From Deltaproteobacteria bacterium (lineage in GTDB: Bacteria > Myxococcota > XYA12-FULL-58-9 > JAFGEK01): a DNA stretch of 63,885 bases. This document shows positions 10,537 to 20,859 of the stretch, piece by piece. The notes under the pieces are model-generated. The model made no database searches. It was given only the letters and a program-made list of their open reading frames with translations, and was not told the origin of the DNA. The stretch spans positions 1-63,885 of the forward strand of contig JAFGEK010000145.1 in the NCBI GenBank assembly GCA_016931625.1, written 5' to 3'. How positions within the stretch are numbered: the stretch's first letter is position 1; each line of letters begins with the position of its first letter. Made by a program: the position numbers and the translations under genes.

Positions 10537-11565
10537 TTAATTGCCTAAAGGCAATGACGATTTACGACTGACAAGCTGCCAAGCGATTTCGCTCTCAGCA
10601 TCAATACGAGCATCTTTTAAAGCAATACAGTGATGTAACTCAGCATGATGACCTACATGAACATCGTCTTGCAATATCGCATATGGCCCTACCCGCACAC
10701 CTTCAGCTAAACGAACACCATTACCAAGCAATACTGGAGGGACAATATTTACCCCAGGAGATAACTCAACATCCTTACCCATACGCACAACCTCAGCCAC
10801 CGCTCGCCTTGGTGAGATAGCAAAACCAGCTAATGGGTCGGCATGCGCAAGCTTAACGTTTTGTTCAAGTACATCAAGGTTGGCTTGAAAATATCGTTGT
10901 GGTGTTCCAGCATCCGCAAAGTATCCATCAACGATATAACTATTTAGAACTTCGTCATTATCTAAAGCTTTCATATAGGCATAACGATTAATGCAGGTGT
11001 TCACTTCTAATGGAATATAATCAAGAAAACGAGGTTCAAGTATATGTACACCTGCAAACATGTATGCTTTAAGAGATTCAGAATTTGCACCTTGACCTAA
11101 AATGCGCCGTATGCGCCCAGTTGCATCGACCTCAATTTGACCGAATTCATTTTGATTTTCATCTTGGCGTAAAACCATGGTCGCCAATGCCCCACTATAG
11201 CGATGATGATTAATAGCTTGCTTAAGATCTACATCGATAATTGTATCGCTATTGACTACAACAAAGGTCTCTTCACTTAAGAGCTCATACATGCGTTTGA
11301 GCCCTCCACCGGTACCTAAAATTTCATCTTCTTCGCTATAAATTATCTTCACACCATAATTACGACCTTTGCCTAGAGCATCACGAATTTGTTTGCCATG
11401 ATGATGTACATTAATAATCACTTCATTAATACCATGATGTGCAAGCAATTTCAGCGAATATCCGATTAGAGGTAGGTTACCAACCGGTAAAAGCGGTTTA
11501 GGCGTGCTCTCAGTAATAGGACTTAATCGCTTGCCAAAACCAGCAGCTAAAATGAATCCTTTCAC
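10537..11565 (-). CDS. Sugar-phosphate nucleotidyltransferase (NDP-sugar pyrophosphorylase)
   Basis: I begin the protein at the GTG at 11565 (GAGG 5 bases upstream), which puts the signature GFGKRLSPIT directly at the N-terminus as in the family; the frame extends further up without conserved sequence. The 342-residue product has an N-terminal GT-A-like nucleotidyltransferase domain (about 1-235: PKPLLPVGN, later VVNSDTIID with the metal-binding Asp) and a C-terminal left-handed beta-helix of hexapeptide type (about 255-340). It should join a sugar 1-phosphate to a nucleotide, probably GDP-mannose or dTDP/UDP-sugar formation for envelope polysaccharide. The exact sugar cannot be assigned. No neighbouring sugar genes are present. 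Confidence 0.8.
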   Translation of the reverse strand: MKGFILAAGFGKRLSPITESTPKPLLPVGNLPLIGYSLKLLAHHGINEVIINVHHHGKQIRDALGKGRNYGVKIIYSEEDEILGTGGGLKRMYELLSEETFVVVNSDTIIDVDLKQAINHHRYSGALATMVLRQDENQNEFGQIEVDATGRIRRILGQGANSESLKAYMFAGVHILEPRFLDYIPLEVNTCINRYAYMKALDNDEVLNSYIVDGYFADAGTPQRYFQANLDVLEQNVKLAHADPLAGFAISPRRAVAEVVRMGKDVELSPGVNIVPPVLLGNGVRLAEGVRVGPYAILQDDVHVGHHAELHHCIALKDARIDAESEIAWQLVSRKSSLPLGN

Positions 11566-11722
11566 AGTGGCCTCACCGTACACCGGGTAACAGCCGGACG
11601 TCAAAGCACAGATGACATTTTTCTGAGTATTTTTTACCCAGGGTATAAACACAACAGAGTATTTTTAGCATAACGTTATCTTGGGGCTGTTAATCATACA
11701 TCACTTTTACTATGAAAGGTTA

Positions 11723-13717
11723 TTATTCTTTTGTGGACAAGGCTTGTGCGACAATTTCAGCCAGATCAAGCACCTTAACATTATCATCTTTATCAAGGGC
11801 AGCTACACCGTCTTTTAACATAGTAAGACAAAACGGACAATTGGTGCCAATCGTATCGGTATTGCAAGCTACAGCTTCACGAGCGCGATGAACATTAATA
11901 CGCTCACCGATTTTTTCTTCAAGCCAAAAACGAGCGCCTCCTGCACCGCAACACACCGCACGTGATTTATTGCGTGGTAACTCAACTAATGTAGCGCCTG
12001 GCACCGCTGCAATAACTTCTCGTGGATCATTATAATTATTTTGATAACGACCAAGGTAACATGAATCATGATAGGCAATATTAATAGTAACAGTATTCTT
12101 CAACTTCAGTTTACCGCTAGCGATTAGTTCATTAATTAAAGTTGTATGGTGCATAACTTCATAATTGCCACCAAATTGTGGGTATTCTTTGCTAAAAGTA
12201 TGAAAACAATGCGGACAGGTAACCAGTATTTTTTTGACCTTATAATTATTTAACAACTCAACATTAGTTTCAGCCATCATTGCAAACAGATATTCGTTAC
12301 CAGCTCGGCGAGCACTATCGCCAGTACAGCCTTCTTCTTTACCGAGAATGGCAAAATTCACCCCGGCAGCTCGTAAGATATTCACCATTGCTACGCTAAC
12401 TTTTTTTGCACGATCATCAAAAGAGCCAGCACAACCTACCCAATATAATAGTGGTGTTTCACCGTTACCGGCAACGTCAGCTATTCTCGGTATATCTAAA
12501 CCTTCGGCCCAGGTATCACGTTGGTCAGAGCCTAAACCCCAGGGATTTTGATTTTGTTCAATACCTTTAAAAGCTCGCGCAAGTTCGGGGGCAACATCGC
12601 CCTCCATCAAAACCTTATGTTGGCGCAACCCAATAATTCGTGGAGTTTGTTCGATTAGTACTGGGCACTCAGTCTCGCAAGAACCACAGGTGGTACATGC
12701 CCAAATAGTATCGGGGCTAATGCGCTCGCCAACTAATTCAGGTAATGCACTTTTAGCTTCTTTATCGCCCGAGATTATCGTTTTGCGATCAGCCGCTAAC
12801 GCATGCTTGAGATCGAGGTTAAGCTGACGATGTGATAACGGTTTATCGGTAAGCTTAGTTGGACAATACATATTACAACGGCCACACTCTGTGCACGAAT
12901 AAGTGTTAAGGGCCATATGCCAAGTTAAATCAGCCGTTGAGCGAATGCCAAACTCTTCTGCCTCTTCGAGATTTATTTTTTCTATTTGCCCATATGGTCT
13001 TAAGGTTTTAAAAAACACATTAGGAAAAGCAGTAATGACATGAAAATGCTTGCCTATGGGCAAGAAATTTAAAAAAACTAAGATTAAAGTGCAATGAATC
13101 CACCATGACGCAACGCCAATGAAGTGCGCTGTGTCAACTCCTAAAGGAGCAAGCAACATTGCCGCAGTGGCGCCAGCCGGGCTGTAATCAAGTGAACAAG
13201 GAGCACATCCATTGCGTGCTAGTAACTCACCACCGAAAGTGAGAAAGTCAGTGATCATGAGCGTGAAAATCATGCCCAAAACAAAAATACCTTCCCATGA
13301 ACGACCAACGCGAGATTCATGAGGCTTCAGACGTCGCCACAATCCGTAAATAACCCCTATTAATACTAATATTTCAAAAATATCTTTAATTAAGATGTAA
13401 ATCTGCCCTGCTCTGCCCCCAAGACCGGGTAGATGCCACTTTGGATCATAGGCATGCACAAAATGAGTAATGGTCGCGATGGCCACCACCAAAAAGCCAC
13501 TAAAAATGAAAATATGTGCGATGCCAGCAATAAAATCGCGTGGCATGCGCCACTGACCAAGGGCGAATTTTAAAGTGTTGATTAAACGTTTAGGAATTTG
13601 GTTAAAGCGCATATCACGTTTTAAATGTAAAAGTACGCGAAAACGCGGGCCTATTAATAACGCAAAAACCGTTAACGCCACTACAATCATTACAGTCATA
13701 ATTGCGGCCGTTACCAT
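11723..13717 (-). CDS. Membrane-anchored Fe-S oxidoreductase (heterodisulfide reductase-like, NarI/CCG domains)
   Basis: This 664-residue protein has about five to six N-terminal transmembrane helices with a haem-b-like NarI character (about 1-230). Two 4Fe-4S ferredoxin motifs follow, CTECGRCNMYCP and CTTCGSCETECP, then two CCG-type Cys-rich domains (WVGCAGSFD in the middle; CCGAGGARFW near the C-terminus). The order matches the single-chain proteins known in Myxococcota and other deltaproteobacteria that link quinone to soluble electron carriers, often paired with ETF genes; no ETF gene is beside it. It starts at the ATG at 13717 and faces away from the zinc-ribbon/TPR gene across a 402-base spacer. 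Confidence 0.85.
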   Translation of the reverse strand: MVTAAIMTVMIVVALTVFALLIGPRFRVLLHLKRDMRFNQIPKRLINTLKFALGQWRMPRDFIAGIAHIFIFSGFLVVAIATITHFVHAYDPKWHLPGLGGRAGQIYILIKDIFEILVLIGVIYGLWRRLKPHESRVGRSWEGIFVLGMIFTLMITDFLTFGGELLARNGCAPCSLDYSPAGATAAMLLAPLGVDTAHFIGVASWWIHCTLILVFLNFLPIGKHFHVITAFPNVFFKTLRPYGQIEKINLEEAEEFGIRSTADLTWHMALNTYSCTECGRCNMYCPTKLTDKPLSHRQLNLDLKHALAADRKTIISGDKEAKSALPELVGERISPDTIWACTTCGSCETECPVLIEQTPRIIGLRQHKVLMEGDVAPELARAFKGIEQNQNPWGLGSDQRDTWAEGLDIPRIADVAGNGETPLLYWVGCAGSFDDRAKKVSVAMVNILRAAGVNFAILGKEEGCTGDSARRAGNEYLFAMMAETNVELLNNYKVKKILVTCPHCFHTFSKEYPQFGGNYEVMHHTTLINELIASGKLKLKNTVTINIAYHDSCYLGRYQNNYNDPREVIAAVPGATLVELPRNKSRAVCCGAGGARFWLEEKIGERINVHRAREAVACNTDTIGTNCPFCLTMLKDGVAALDKDDNVKVLDLAEIVAQALSTKE

Positions 13718-14119
13718 GACGATGCCTGCTCCTTTAGTAAGCTACTTATGATACTAAAAGACAACTGCAACAGGCGAAAACCATGTCATTGGGGTTTTGG
13801 TCAAGGGTTTGTAATGTCGAAACATATAATAAGCTATAGCAGCATGAGACTTAGTTACATATTCATTACACTCTGGTTACCTTTGCAGCTTGTAGCTGCA
13901 CAAAATTAACTTATCTAAGTAAGGTGATGTTCAATCCACCCGAATGTTCACATGTTATTTAGGCAATGGAATTCAGCATCGTATGGATACTGCAAAAACT
14001 CAATGTACTCATTAAACTTATGCAATCTAAAGGCGTCAAAAAAACCAACAAAGTTGCCAACAACGCCAAAATAGCGATATCTATTAACTCAGCAAAAAAC
14101 CTAACCAAGAAAATCAGCG
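13718..14119. other. Divergent intergenic region
   Basis: The spacer separates the leftward Fe-S oxidoreductase gene and the rightward zinc-ribbon/TPR gene and so should hold both promoters. I see no defined operator. Two overlapping opposite frames of 65 and 96 codons look like chance: one is Lys-rich, and neither has a ribosome-binding site or conserved features. Confidence 0.4.
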
Positions 14120-15922
14120 ATGGACGTACGCTGCGAAAAATGCCTGACTTTATACGAGCTTGAAACAGCTCGCGTACCGCCTGAGGGTGTTGCGGTAAAA
14201 TGCGGCAATTGTAATCATGTCTTTCGTGCCTACCCTGTACCAGAAACAATTAATAAAAGTGCCCTACGCTTGCGTTATCCAAACGGTGAAATTACCCCTG
14301 TTGATGATATGGCGACTTTGCAGCGTTGGATCGTTGAACGACGGGTTTCTCGCAATGACGAATTAGCTATTGGTAACGATAATTGGCAACATTTGAGAGA
14401 TATTGATGATCTTGCACCTTTTTTTGCATTAGTAGGCGATACCGAACCTTTATCAACTAGCGATACTACAAATAAATTGCCTCCATTAACTTTAAAACCA
14501 CCACCAATCAGTACAAATTCAGCTTCAATCACCAACTGGAAAAATAACACCCAACCGCTACCGCAGTTTTTAACAGCGGGTATAAAACTTAATTCTAAAT
14601 CTGTTGAAAACAGTGATTCACAATATGTAGTTTCTGATATTCGCAGCAATTGGCAAAACCAAGAAGAATACGTTTATAACTTACGTGCGCAGCCCAAGAA
14701 TCACCTTAATTTAATAATTTTATTAGCTGTTTTATTAATCACTCTGCTTATTGGGACAATTTTATTATTACGCCCTGAAATAAAAAAACGTGTATTCGGC
14801 CATAAAGTAAATTCTCTTATTTTGCAGCAACTACACAATGCTAACGTAGAATTACATCGTGACAGCTATGCTGCTATTGAGCATGCGCGCAGTATTTATG
14901 AAACTATTTTAATAGCTGAGCCAAAATATGCTTTAGCAAAAGCTAGTCTCGCTCAGGCTGAACTAAATCGCGCTGATTATCTTGCAGAAGAAATTAATGA
15001 AATTGAAGTTGCCCTAACTACTACTTTCGCAGATGACCGTGAAGTAGCTGCTAAACAACATGAAGCAATTGTTGAGCGTAAAAAAGAATTTCAACAAAGA
15101 GTTAATAATGCTTTTAATCAAGCTAAAGGTGCAATTGAATTAGACCCAGATGGTGCTGCTGGTTTGCTCGCTATAGCTGACTACTATCGCATTATGAAAG
15201 CATTTAATCGTATGCGACCGCTACTTAAGCAAGCACGACAAATTGCACCGCAAGACCCTTGGTTAGCCTATATCGAAGGTACAAGCGTTGCTGATGATCC
15301 CACACTAACCGAACGTGCTATTCGCCACTTCGACGAAGCTCTTGAAGCTGCGCCCGATTTGATGCGAGTACGTTATCGGCTTGCTCGCATTTTTCAAACT
15401 CAAGGCAATAGCAGTAAAGCCTTATTTCATGTTGAAACCATATTAAAAACTGTGCCTGATCATGAAAGGGCACGTGCTCTACTAAATGAATTAAATCCAC
15501 CACCACCACCACCGCTTAAACCCACACTATCGAATCTATCAACAGATTATGAACTTGATAGCGCTACGTATCTGCAACATTTTACTCTTGCTGAACGCTT
15601 GCGGAGATCTGAAAAAACTGAGCTTGCCATTAAGCACTACAATCTCGCATTAGCACAAAAACCAAACGATGCCGCTGCATATACTGGCATCGGCTTTTGC
15701 AATTTAGATACTGACAATTATCAAAATGCCTTGCAAAGCTTTAAAAAAGCTTTAGCAGCAAAACCAGATTTTGCTGATGCGCATTTCGGCATAGCCGAAG
15801 TTTATCGTATGCAAGATAAGAAAGCAGACGCTATTAAACACTATCGTAAATATCTCGAAATTACTCCCGAAGGAGATGACGCATCCTTAGCTAAGCGTAT
15901 GCTTTCTAAACTTACTCAATAG
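14120..15922 (+). CDS. Zinc-ribbon, GYF-like, transmembrane, TPR protein
   Basis: The 600-residue protein begins with an MJ0042-type zinc ribbon (MDVRCEKCLTLY ... KCGNCNHVF, four cysteines within residues 5-33). A segment of about 55 residues resembling a GYF_2 domain follows (about 48-110). After a Pro/Thr/Asn linker comes a single transmembrane helix (about 196-216, then Arg/Lys), and the rest (about 225-600) is TPR-like helix pairs, with the clearest units near the C-terminus. The topology suggests a cytoplasmic sensor or adaptor head with a TPR scaffold on the other side of the membrane. This architecture is common in Myxococcota, and its function is not established. It is followed 86 bases later by gatC. 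The start codon has only a weak ribosome-binding site. Confidence 0.8.
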   Translation: MDVRCEKCLTLYELETARVPPEGVAVKCGNCNHVFRAYPVPETINKSALRLRYPNGEITPVDDMATLQRWIVERRVSRNDELAIGNDNWQHLRDIDDLAPFFALVGDTEPLSTSDTTNKLPPLTLKPPPISTNSASITNWKNNTQPLPQFLTAGIKLNSKSVENSDSQYVVSDIRSNWQNQEEYVYNLRAQPKNHLNLIILLAVLLITLLIGTILLLRPEIKKRVFGHKVNSLILQQLHNANVELHRDSYAAIEHARSIYETILIAEPKYALAKASLAQAELNRADYLAEEINEIEVALTTTFADDREVAAKQHEAIVERKKEFQQRVNNAFNQAKGAIELDPDGAAGLLAIADYYRIMKAFNRMRPLLKQARQIAPQDPWLAYIEGTSVADDPTLTERAIRHFDEALEAAPDLMRVRYRLARIFQTQGNSSKALFHVETILKTVPDHERARALLNELNPPPPPPLKPTLSNLSTDYELDSATYLQHFTLAERLRRSEKTELAIKHYNLALAQKPNDAAAYTGIGFCNLDTDNYQNALQSFKKALAAKPDFADAHFGIAEVYRMQDKKADAIKHYRKYLEITPEGDDASLAKRMLSKLTQ

Positions 15923-16008
15923 ACGCAAATAGTTTTTTAAGCTTTGGCCTTTGCTTTTTTGCTATTTACCTTTTATAGCCCTCAAAAGAACTGGTATTTG
16001 GAGTCACT

Positions 16009-16293
16009 ATGATCGACAAAGACCTAGTGTTATATGTAGCGCGTTTAGCACATTTACGGCTCTCAGAAGCAGAGATCGCCGCTTTTACTCAAGATCTCGG
16101 TAAAATTCTCGACTATGTACATAAGCTTGACGAACTCGACACTAGTAATATTGCCCCTACAGCCCATGCAGTACCATTACCCACAAAATTTCGTAATGAC
16201 CAAGCACAATCCGGTATTGGTCTTGATAAAGCTTTGGCTAATGCACCTGAACCGCTTGGCAATGGTTTTGGGGTACCAAAAATCATCGAGTAA
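16009..16293 (+). CDS. gatC: Asp/Glu-tRNA amidotransferase subunit C
   Basis: This 94-residue protein of typical GatC length carries the conserved opening (VLYVARLAHLRLSEAE) and the C-terminal signature with ...RNDQ. GatC stabilises GatA and bridges it to GatB in the amidotransferase that converts Glu-tRNA-Gln and Asp-tRNA-Asn to the cognate amide forms. It is the first gene of a tight gatC-gatA-gatB operon: gatA starts 3 bases after its stop. Confidence 0.95.
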   Translation: MIDKDLVLYVARLAHLRLSEAEIAAFTQDLGKILDYVHKLDELDTSNIAPTAHAVPLPTKFRNDQAQSGIGLDKALANAPEPLGNGFGVPKIIE

Positions 16294-16296
16294 ACT

Positions 16297-17754
16297 ATGA
16301 CAAAGTTATATGAATTAACCGCCCATGAATTGGCGCAAAAGCTAGCTCAAAACGAAATATCAAGCATCGAAGCTACGCAAGCATGTTTAGAGCGTATTGA
16401 GGCTACCAATAACCTCGGTGCGTATTTGCATGTTGACAGTGTTGGTGCCTTAGCTTTGGCTAAAGCGAGTGATGAGCGACGCCGCGCTAATAATACCAAC
16501 GGTCCACTTGACGGTGTGCCAATGGCTCTTAAAGATATTTTTCTTACAGAGGGCATGCCAACAACTTGTGGATCAAAAATCTTAGCAGGTTTTAAACCGC
16601 CATATAATGGTACAGTAGTACAAAAACTAAAAGATGCTGGAGTGGTGCTGCTTGGCAAACTCAATATGGATGAATTTGCCATGGGCTCATCTAATGAGTA
16701 CTCTGGCTTTACTCCTGCACGTAACCCTTGGGACCCTGAACGTGTACCAGGCGGTTCTTCAGGTGGTTGTGCAATTGCGGTAGCGGCTGGTTTGGCATTT
16801 GCCACTTTAGGTACTGATACAGGTGGCTCAATTCGTCAACCAGCAGCTTTATGTGGTGTTGTTGGGCTTAAACCAACTTATAGCCGGGTGTCACGTTTTG
16901 GGGTTATTGCTTATGCAAGTTCTTTAGATCAAGTTGGTCCACTAACCAAAGATGTGACTGATTGTGCGCAGGTCTTGCAAGTAATTGCGGGGCATGATCC
17001 ACATGACTCTACTAGTGCAGATGTAGCAGTACCAGATTATACTAAAGATATAGAGCAAGGTGTGTCAGGGTTACGCTTAGGCATACCTAAAGAATACTTT
17101 GCTCCGGGTATCGATGCACAAGTGCGTGCTGCGGTTGAAGCGGCTATTAAAACCTACGAGCAACTCGGTGCAAAAATAAGCGAGATTTCATTACCTCATA
17201 CAGACTATGCCATCGCTGCTTATTATTTAGTAGCAACAGCAGAAGCCTCAAGTAACCTGGCTCGTTATGATGGCGTTCGCTATGGCCCACGACGTGACCC
17301 AGGTTTAGGCTTAAATGAAATGTATGATGATACACGCTCACAGTTTGGCAGTGAAGTTAAGCGACGTATCATGCTTGGCACTTACGCTCTATCAGCAGGT
17401 TATTACGATGCCTATTATGGCAAAGCCCAAAAAGTTCGTACTTTAGTACAACGTGATTTTGCTAATGCATTTGCACAATGTGATGCATTGATTACACCTA
17501 CCAGCCCAAGCCCTGCATTTAAATTGGGCGAAAACGTCAGTGATCCTATTAAAATGTATCTCGCTGATGTTTTTACAGTAAGTGTGAATATGGCCGGGCT
17601 ACCAGGTATCTCGCTACCTTGTGGTTTTACCAAAGACGGTTTACCCATCGGTATACAGCTAATTGCTGCCCCAATGGCTGAGGCTTTACTTTTACGTACA
17701 GCTCGCGCCTATGAGCGTGAGCATAAATGGCATTTGCAAAGGCCAGCATTATGA
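16297..17754 (+). CDS. gatA: Asp/Glu-tRNA amidotransferase subunit A
   Basis: This 485-residue amidase-signature protein releases ammonia from glutamine for the GatB kinase/amidation site. The catalytic Ser-cisSer-Lys triad is visible: Lys79 in MALKD, Ser154 in GGSSGG and nucleophile Ser178 in GTDTGGS. Length and order match the family. The stop overlaps the start of gatB in an ATGA, so the two are probably translationally coupled. Together with gatB/gatC this implies the organism relies on the indirect route for Gln-tRNA and/or Asn-tRNA; the window cannot show which. Confidence 0.97.
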   Translation: MTKLYELTAHELAQKLAQNEISSIEATQACLERIEATNNLGAYLHVDSVGALALAKASDERRRANNTNGPLDGVPMALKDIFLTEGMPTTCGSKILAGFKPPYNGTVVQKLKDAGVVLLGKLNMDEFAMGSSNEYSGFTPARNPWDPERVPGGSSGGCAIAVAAGLAFATLGTDTGGSIRQPAALCGVVGLKPTYSRVSRFGVIAYASSLDQVGPLTKDVTDCAQVLQVIAGHDPHDSTSADVAVPDYTKDIEQGVSGLRLGIPKEYFAPGIDAQVRAAVEAAIKTYEQLGAKISEISLPHTDYAIAAYYLVATAEASSNLARYDGVRYGPRRDPGLGLNEMYDDTRSQFGSEVKRRIMLGTYALSAGYYDAYYGKAQKVRTLVQRDFANAFAQCDALITPTSPSPAFKLGENVSDPIKMYLADVFTVSVNMAGLPGISLPCGFTKDGLPIGIQLIAAPMAEALLLRTARAYEREHKWHLQRPAL

Positions 17755-19196
17755 CTCGCTACGAACCTGTTATTGGCTTAGAAGTTCATGCGCAACTGCG
17801 CACCCAGAGTAAACTTTTTTGCAGTTGCTCAACTGCGTTTGGCGCCGATGTCAATCTTCATACTTGTGCAGTTTGCCTTGGTATGCCCGGTGTCTTACCA
17901 GTGCTTAATCGTCATGCAGTTGATTTAGCGATACGTGCTGGTTTGGGCTTAGGTTGCACCATACATCCACGCAGCCAATGGTCGCGTAAAAATTACTTTT
18001 ATCCCGACCTACCTAAAGGTTACCAAATCAGCCAGTACGATCAACCGATTGCTACTGATGGTCAATTAATTGTTGAGGTTGACGGCGCAACAAGTACCGT
18101 ACGCATTATGCGTATTCATATGGAAGAAGATGCTGCTAAAAATGTTCACGACGACCTTATTGCTGGCAACCGCAGCTATGTTGACTTCAACCGTGGCGGC
18201 ACTCCTTTAGTTGAAATAGTCAGCCAACCAGATATTCGCTCTGCTGCACAAGCTGCCGCTTATATGAAAACCTTGCGGCAAATCTTGCGCTATCTTGGGG
18301 TTTGTGATGGCAACATGGAAGAAGGTAGTTTACGCTGTGATGCCAATGTTTCAATACGTCCGGTAGGTGAAACTAAGCTAGGGACTCGTACCGAGCTTAA
18401 AAACATTAACTCTTTTCGTTTTGTGCAACAGGCAATAGAATACGAAATTGAACGTCAAAAAGAGGTATTAGCATCTGGCGGTACCATCGTTCAAGAAACA
18501 CGACTATGGGATACCCAAGCTAAAGTTACCCGTTCGATGCGCTCAAAAGAAGAAGCCCATGACTATCGTTATTTCCCTGACCCTGATTTGCCCAATTTAG
18601 TGCTTGAACCTTCATATATTGAAAATATTAGAACTGAGCTACCAGAATTACCCGCGGCAAAATTAAAACGTTATACTACCGAACTCGGTTTATCAAATTA
18701 TGACGCGAATATCCTCACCGAAGATGCAGAAATAGCGCTGTTTTTTGAAAAAGCATTGGCAGTATTTAAAAAGCCAAAAGCTATCGCCAATTGGGTAATA
18801 AACGAAGTGTTACGCAAACTAAAAACTCAAAACGATGATACTGCGGCTGCTGCAACCTTGACTGATGCATATGCACAACAAATTGGCGAGCTAGTTGAGC
18901 TTGTCGAAGATAATATCATTTCTGGTAAAATTGCCAAAGATATCTTTGCTGATCTTAAAGCTGGTGATTCACCGAAACGCATTGTTGATGAGCATGGTCT
19001 CAAACAAGTTAGCGATGTTGGCAGCATTGAACCACTTATCGACGAAGTACTGGCTAAAAATCCTGAATCGGTGGCTAAATATAAAGCAGGCCGTACCAAT
19101 ATGCTGGGCTTTTTTGTCGGCCAAGTAATGAAACAAACCGGCGGTAAGGCTAATCCTAAGCTAGTAAATGAGTTGATCCAAAAAAAGCTAAGCTAG
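17751..19196 (+). CDS. gatB: Asp/Glu-tRNA amidotransferase subunit B
   Basis: The ATG at 17751 overlaps the gatA stop (ATGA), giving 481 residues; an in-frame upstream start lies inside gatA. Family marks include [13 protein letters not shown] near the start, the [18 protein letters not shown] motif of the kinase/amidation cradle, the conserved TELKNINSF and the C-terminal YqeY-like tail domain, here ending [16 protein letters not shown]. It phosphorylates the misacylated tRNA carboxylate and transfers ammonia from GatA. A repeat half copy starts 2 bases after the stop. Confidence 0.97.
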   Translation: MTRYEPVIGLEVHAQLRTQSKLFCSCSTAFGADVNLHTCAVCLGMPGVLPVLNRHAVDLAIRAGLGLGCTIHPRSQWSRKNYFYPDLPKGYQISQYDQPIATDGQLIVEVDGATSTVRIMRIHMEEDAAKNVHDDLIAGNRSYVDFNRGGTPLVEIVSQPDIRSAAQAAAYMKTLRQILRYLGVCDGNMEEGSLRCDANVSIRPVGETKLGTRTELKNINSFRFVQQAIEYEIERQKEVLASGGTIVQETRLWDTQAKVTRSMRSKEEAHDYRYFPDPDLPNLVLEPSYIENIRTELPELPAAKLKRYTTELGLSNYDANILTEDAEIALFFEKALAVFKKPKAIANWVINEVLRKLKTQNDDTAAAATLTDAYAQQIGELVELVEDNIISGKIAKDIFADLKAGDSPKRIVDEHGLKQVSDVGSIEPLIDEVLAKNPESVAKYKAGRTNMLGFFVGQVMKQTGGKANPKLVNELIQKKLS

Positions 19197-19197
19197 T

Positions 19198-19220
19198 CAG
19201 GGAGTGTCCCTTAATTATTC
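19198..19220. repeat. GGGAGTGTCCCTTAATTA repeat after gatB
   Basis: AGGGAGTGTCCCTTAATTAT follows the gatB stop by 2 bases. The G-to-A change in the G run is the same as in the complete copy at 63640. Only one end is present. Confidence 0.55.
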
Positions 19221-19265
19221 CTTAATTATTATTACTTATGTACACATAATAATCAGAACTTTATA

Positions 19266-19474
19266 ATGGTAAAAGTATTACCAGCGGCTGAAAAACTTAC
19301 TGCCGCTGATTACGCTGATGTAGTGGGAAATTTATCAAGCTACGAAAGCGGAGGTTTGCATGCTCAAGATGCCGGATTATTAACCAATTTTGATCCTAAT
19401 CAAGAAGCAATCGAAACAACGAAGAATATCATTTAGCGCTATTACAGGCTGCTGATGCTTTAACTTCTGGCTGA
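19266..19474 (+). pseudogene. Small frameshifted remnant
   Basis: A 56-codon frame runs from the ATG at 19266 to a TAG at 19434. Around 19415-19425 a second frame takes over with a plausible continuation (EEYHLALLQAADALTSG) that ends at the TGA at 19472. The combined peptide of about 68 residues is acidic and soluble. I recognise no family. There is no clear ribosome-binding site. Confidence 0.35.
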
Positions 19475-19479
19475 TTTAC

Positions 19480-20505
19480 TTACGGTGTAGCTTTAACTTT
19501 TTTCTTTTTACCTTTTTTACCCTTTTTACCTTTGACTTTTGGAGCTTTTTTCATCATTTTCTTCATCATTTTTGCTTCTTTAGAACCTGGCGGAAATGCC
19601 CCAGGTTGCATCGCACCATCTGGTCCTTTAGCTGGGATAGGAGTAGCTCGATGAACTCCTAAACCTGGCATTGCTTGCATTGCTTGAGTTAAAGCTGCAT
19701 TGAATTCATCTTTGGTTTTTGTTGCAGCAAGTTTATCTAAAACCTCCTCGATTTTAGTTTTCATCTGCTGAAACATTGTAATCATTTGTGGTTCAAATTT
19801 TATTTTTGCAATTGACGCTTTTGCTCGCTCAATAGAAGCAGCCCAACTGTCGGCAAGTTTTTTAGGGATCCATTTGCCTTCAACTTTAACAAATTCTTCT
19901 TCGGTTGGTTTTTCACCTTCGATTTCAATTTTTACCACAGCCTTGTCGCCATCAACACTAACTACTGTAGTCTTAGCACTTTTGAATTTATCAAGATTGC
20001 TTACGACACCCGTTGCTTTTTTAGCTTTTGCTGCGGCTTTTGAGGCTTTGATAAGATCCGACATTAATCCAGAGATAGTTCCAGAAAGAAAATTTTCAAT
20101 ATCAATAGCTTTTAATCCAGCAACCGTTTTAACTTCGCTGTTGGCTAAGGTTGTTAAAATTTTCACCATTGCATCATAGCCATCAGGATCGATCTTTACC
20201 ATTTGCAGCTGGGGCATCTGCAAAATAAAATCTTTTTTATCTTGGGCGACTTTTGTGGCTTTTTGCGCTAGCAAAAATGCTTCATCCCAAACCTTAGGGT
20301 CAAGTTTTTCTGCAAGCGCTGTAACTAATCCTTTAACATCATTTTGATAGCTCGCAGGCAAGCTTGCCCATAGGGCTTGCGGCTTACCATTGGCCGCTTC
20401 GACGGCAGCATGCACCATAGCATCTGGCTGCTCACTGCTACTACATCCAGTAAGAATAAAAGTCGCAAGTGTTATAATTTGATAAACCTTGGAATGCAGC
20501 TTCAT
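19480..20505 (-). CDS. Putative lipoprotein with Lys-rich tail
   Basis: The start at 20505 has AAGGAG 5 bases upstream; the frame extends six codons further without one. A short signal peptide ends in a good lipobox (ILTGCSSS), so the 341-residue product should be lipid-anchored. The body is helical and Lys/Ala-rich. A region at about 180-215 resembles an experimental-variable lipoprotein fold with VDGDKAVVKIEIEGEK. The last 30 residues are almost all Lys, Gly and Pro (KKMMKKAPKVKGKKGKKGKK). The basic tail could bind anionic polymers or nucleic acid, but that is inference. No family is recognised. Confidence 0.7.
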   Translation of the reverse strand: MKLHSKVYQIITLATFILTGCSSSEQPDAMVHAAVEAANGKPQALWASLPASYQNDVKGLVTALAEKLDPKVWDEAFLLAQKATKVAQDKKDFILQMPQLQMVKIDPDGYDAMVKILTTLANSEVKTVAGLKAIDIENFLSGTISGLMSDLIKASKAAAKAKKATGVVSNLDKFKSAKTTVVSVDGDKAVVKIEIEGEKPTEEEFVKVEGKWIPKKLADSWAASIERAKASIAKIKFEPQMITMFQQMKTKIEEVLDKLAATKTKDEFNAALTQAMQAMPGLGVHRATPIPAKGPDGAMQPGAFPPGSKEAKMMKKMMKKAPKVKGKKGKKGKKKKVKATP

Positions 20506-20859
20506 TTGGGCTCCTTGTTCCAAATACGCTTTTCAATGTTAGTTTTAAAAACATTAGTCATAAGCAATATTTCAAATGATAAAATTTTGAATTATCTAAG
20601 TTTAATTATTAGGCAAAACTATGCTATAAATATCCTCTTATTATTTATGCGAGTCAATTTTAATTTTAATTTAATAAAACTTACGGTAAATAATACTGCT
20701 TAACTATTTTTATAGGGTTAATTATGAATCAAATAGCCTCTATCTGGGCCAGTTTTTGCTTAGCTTTAATTATAAAACCAGACGTTCTCCAGTTATTATT
20801 AATTATGTTCAAGTTGCTAAGTTGACTTATCTTGAGTTAGATCTTTAATCATATTTTTT
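20506..20859. other. Intergenic region with a small decayed frame
   Basis: A 33-codon frame (20724-20825, MNQIASIWASFCLALII...) switches near 20780 to a second frame ending at a TAA at 20846, with continuation KTRRSPVIINYVQVAKLTYL. This looks like the frameshifted end of a lost gene. Nothing else is recognisable; the region is strongly AT-rich. Confidence 0.3.

Noticed and set aside
13966-14163. 65-codon Lys-rich frame before the zinc-ribbon gene
   Set aside because: It overlaps the start of a well-supported gene by 44 bases, has no ribosome-binding site and low-complexity composition.
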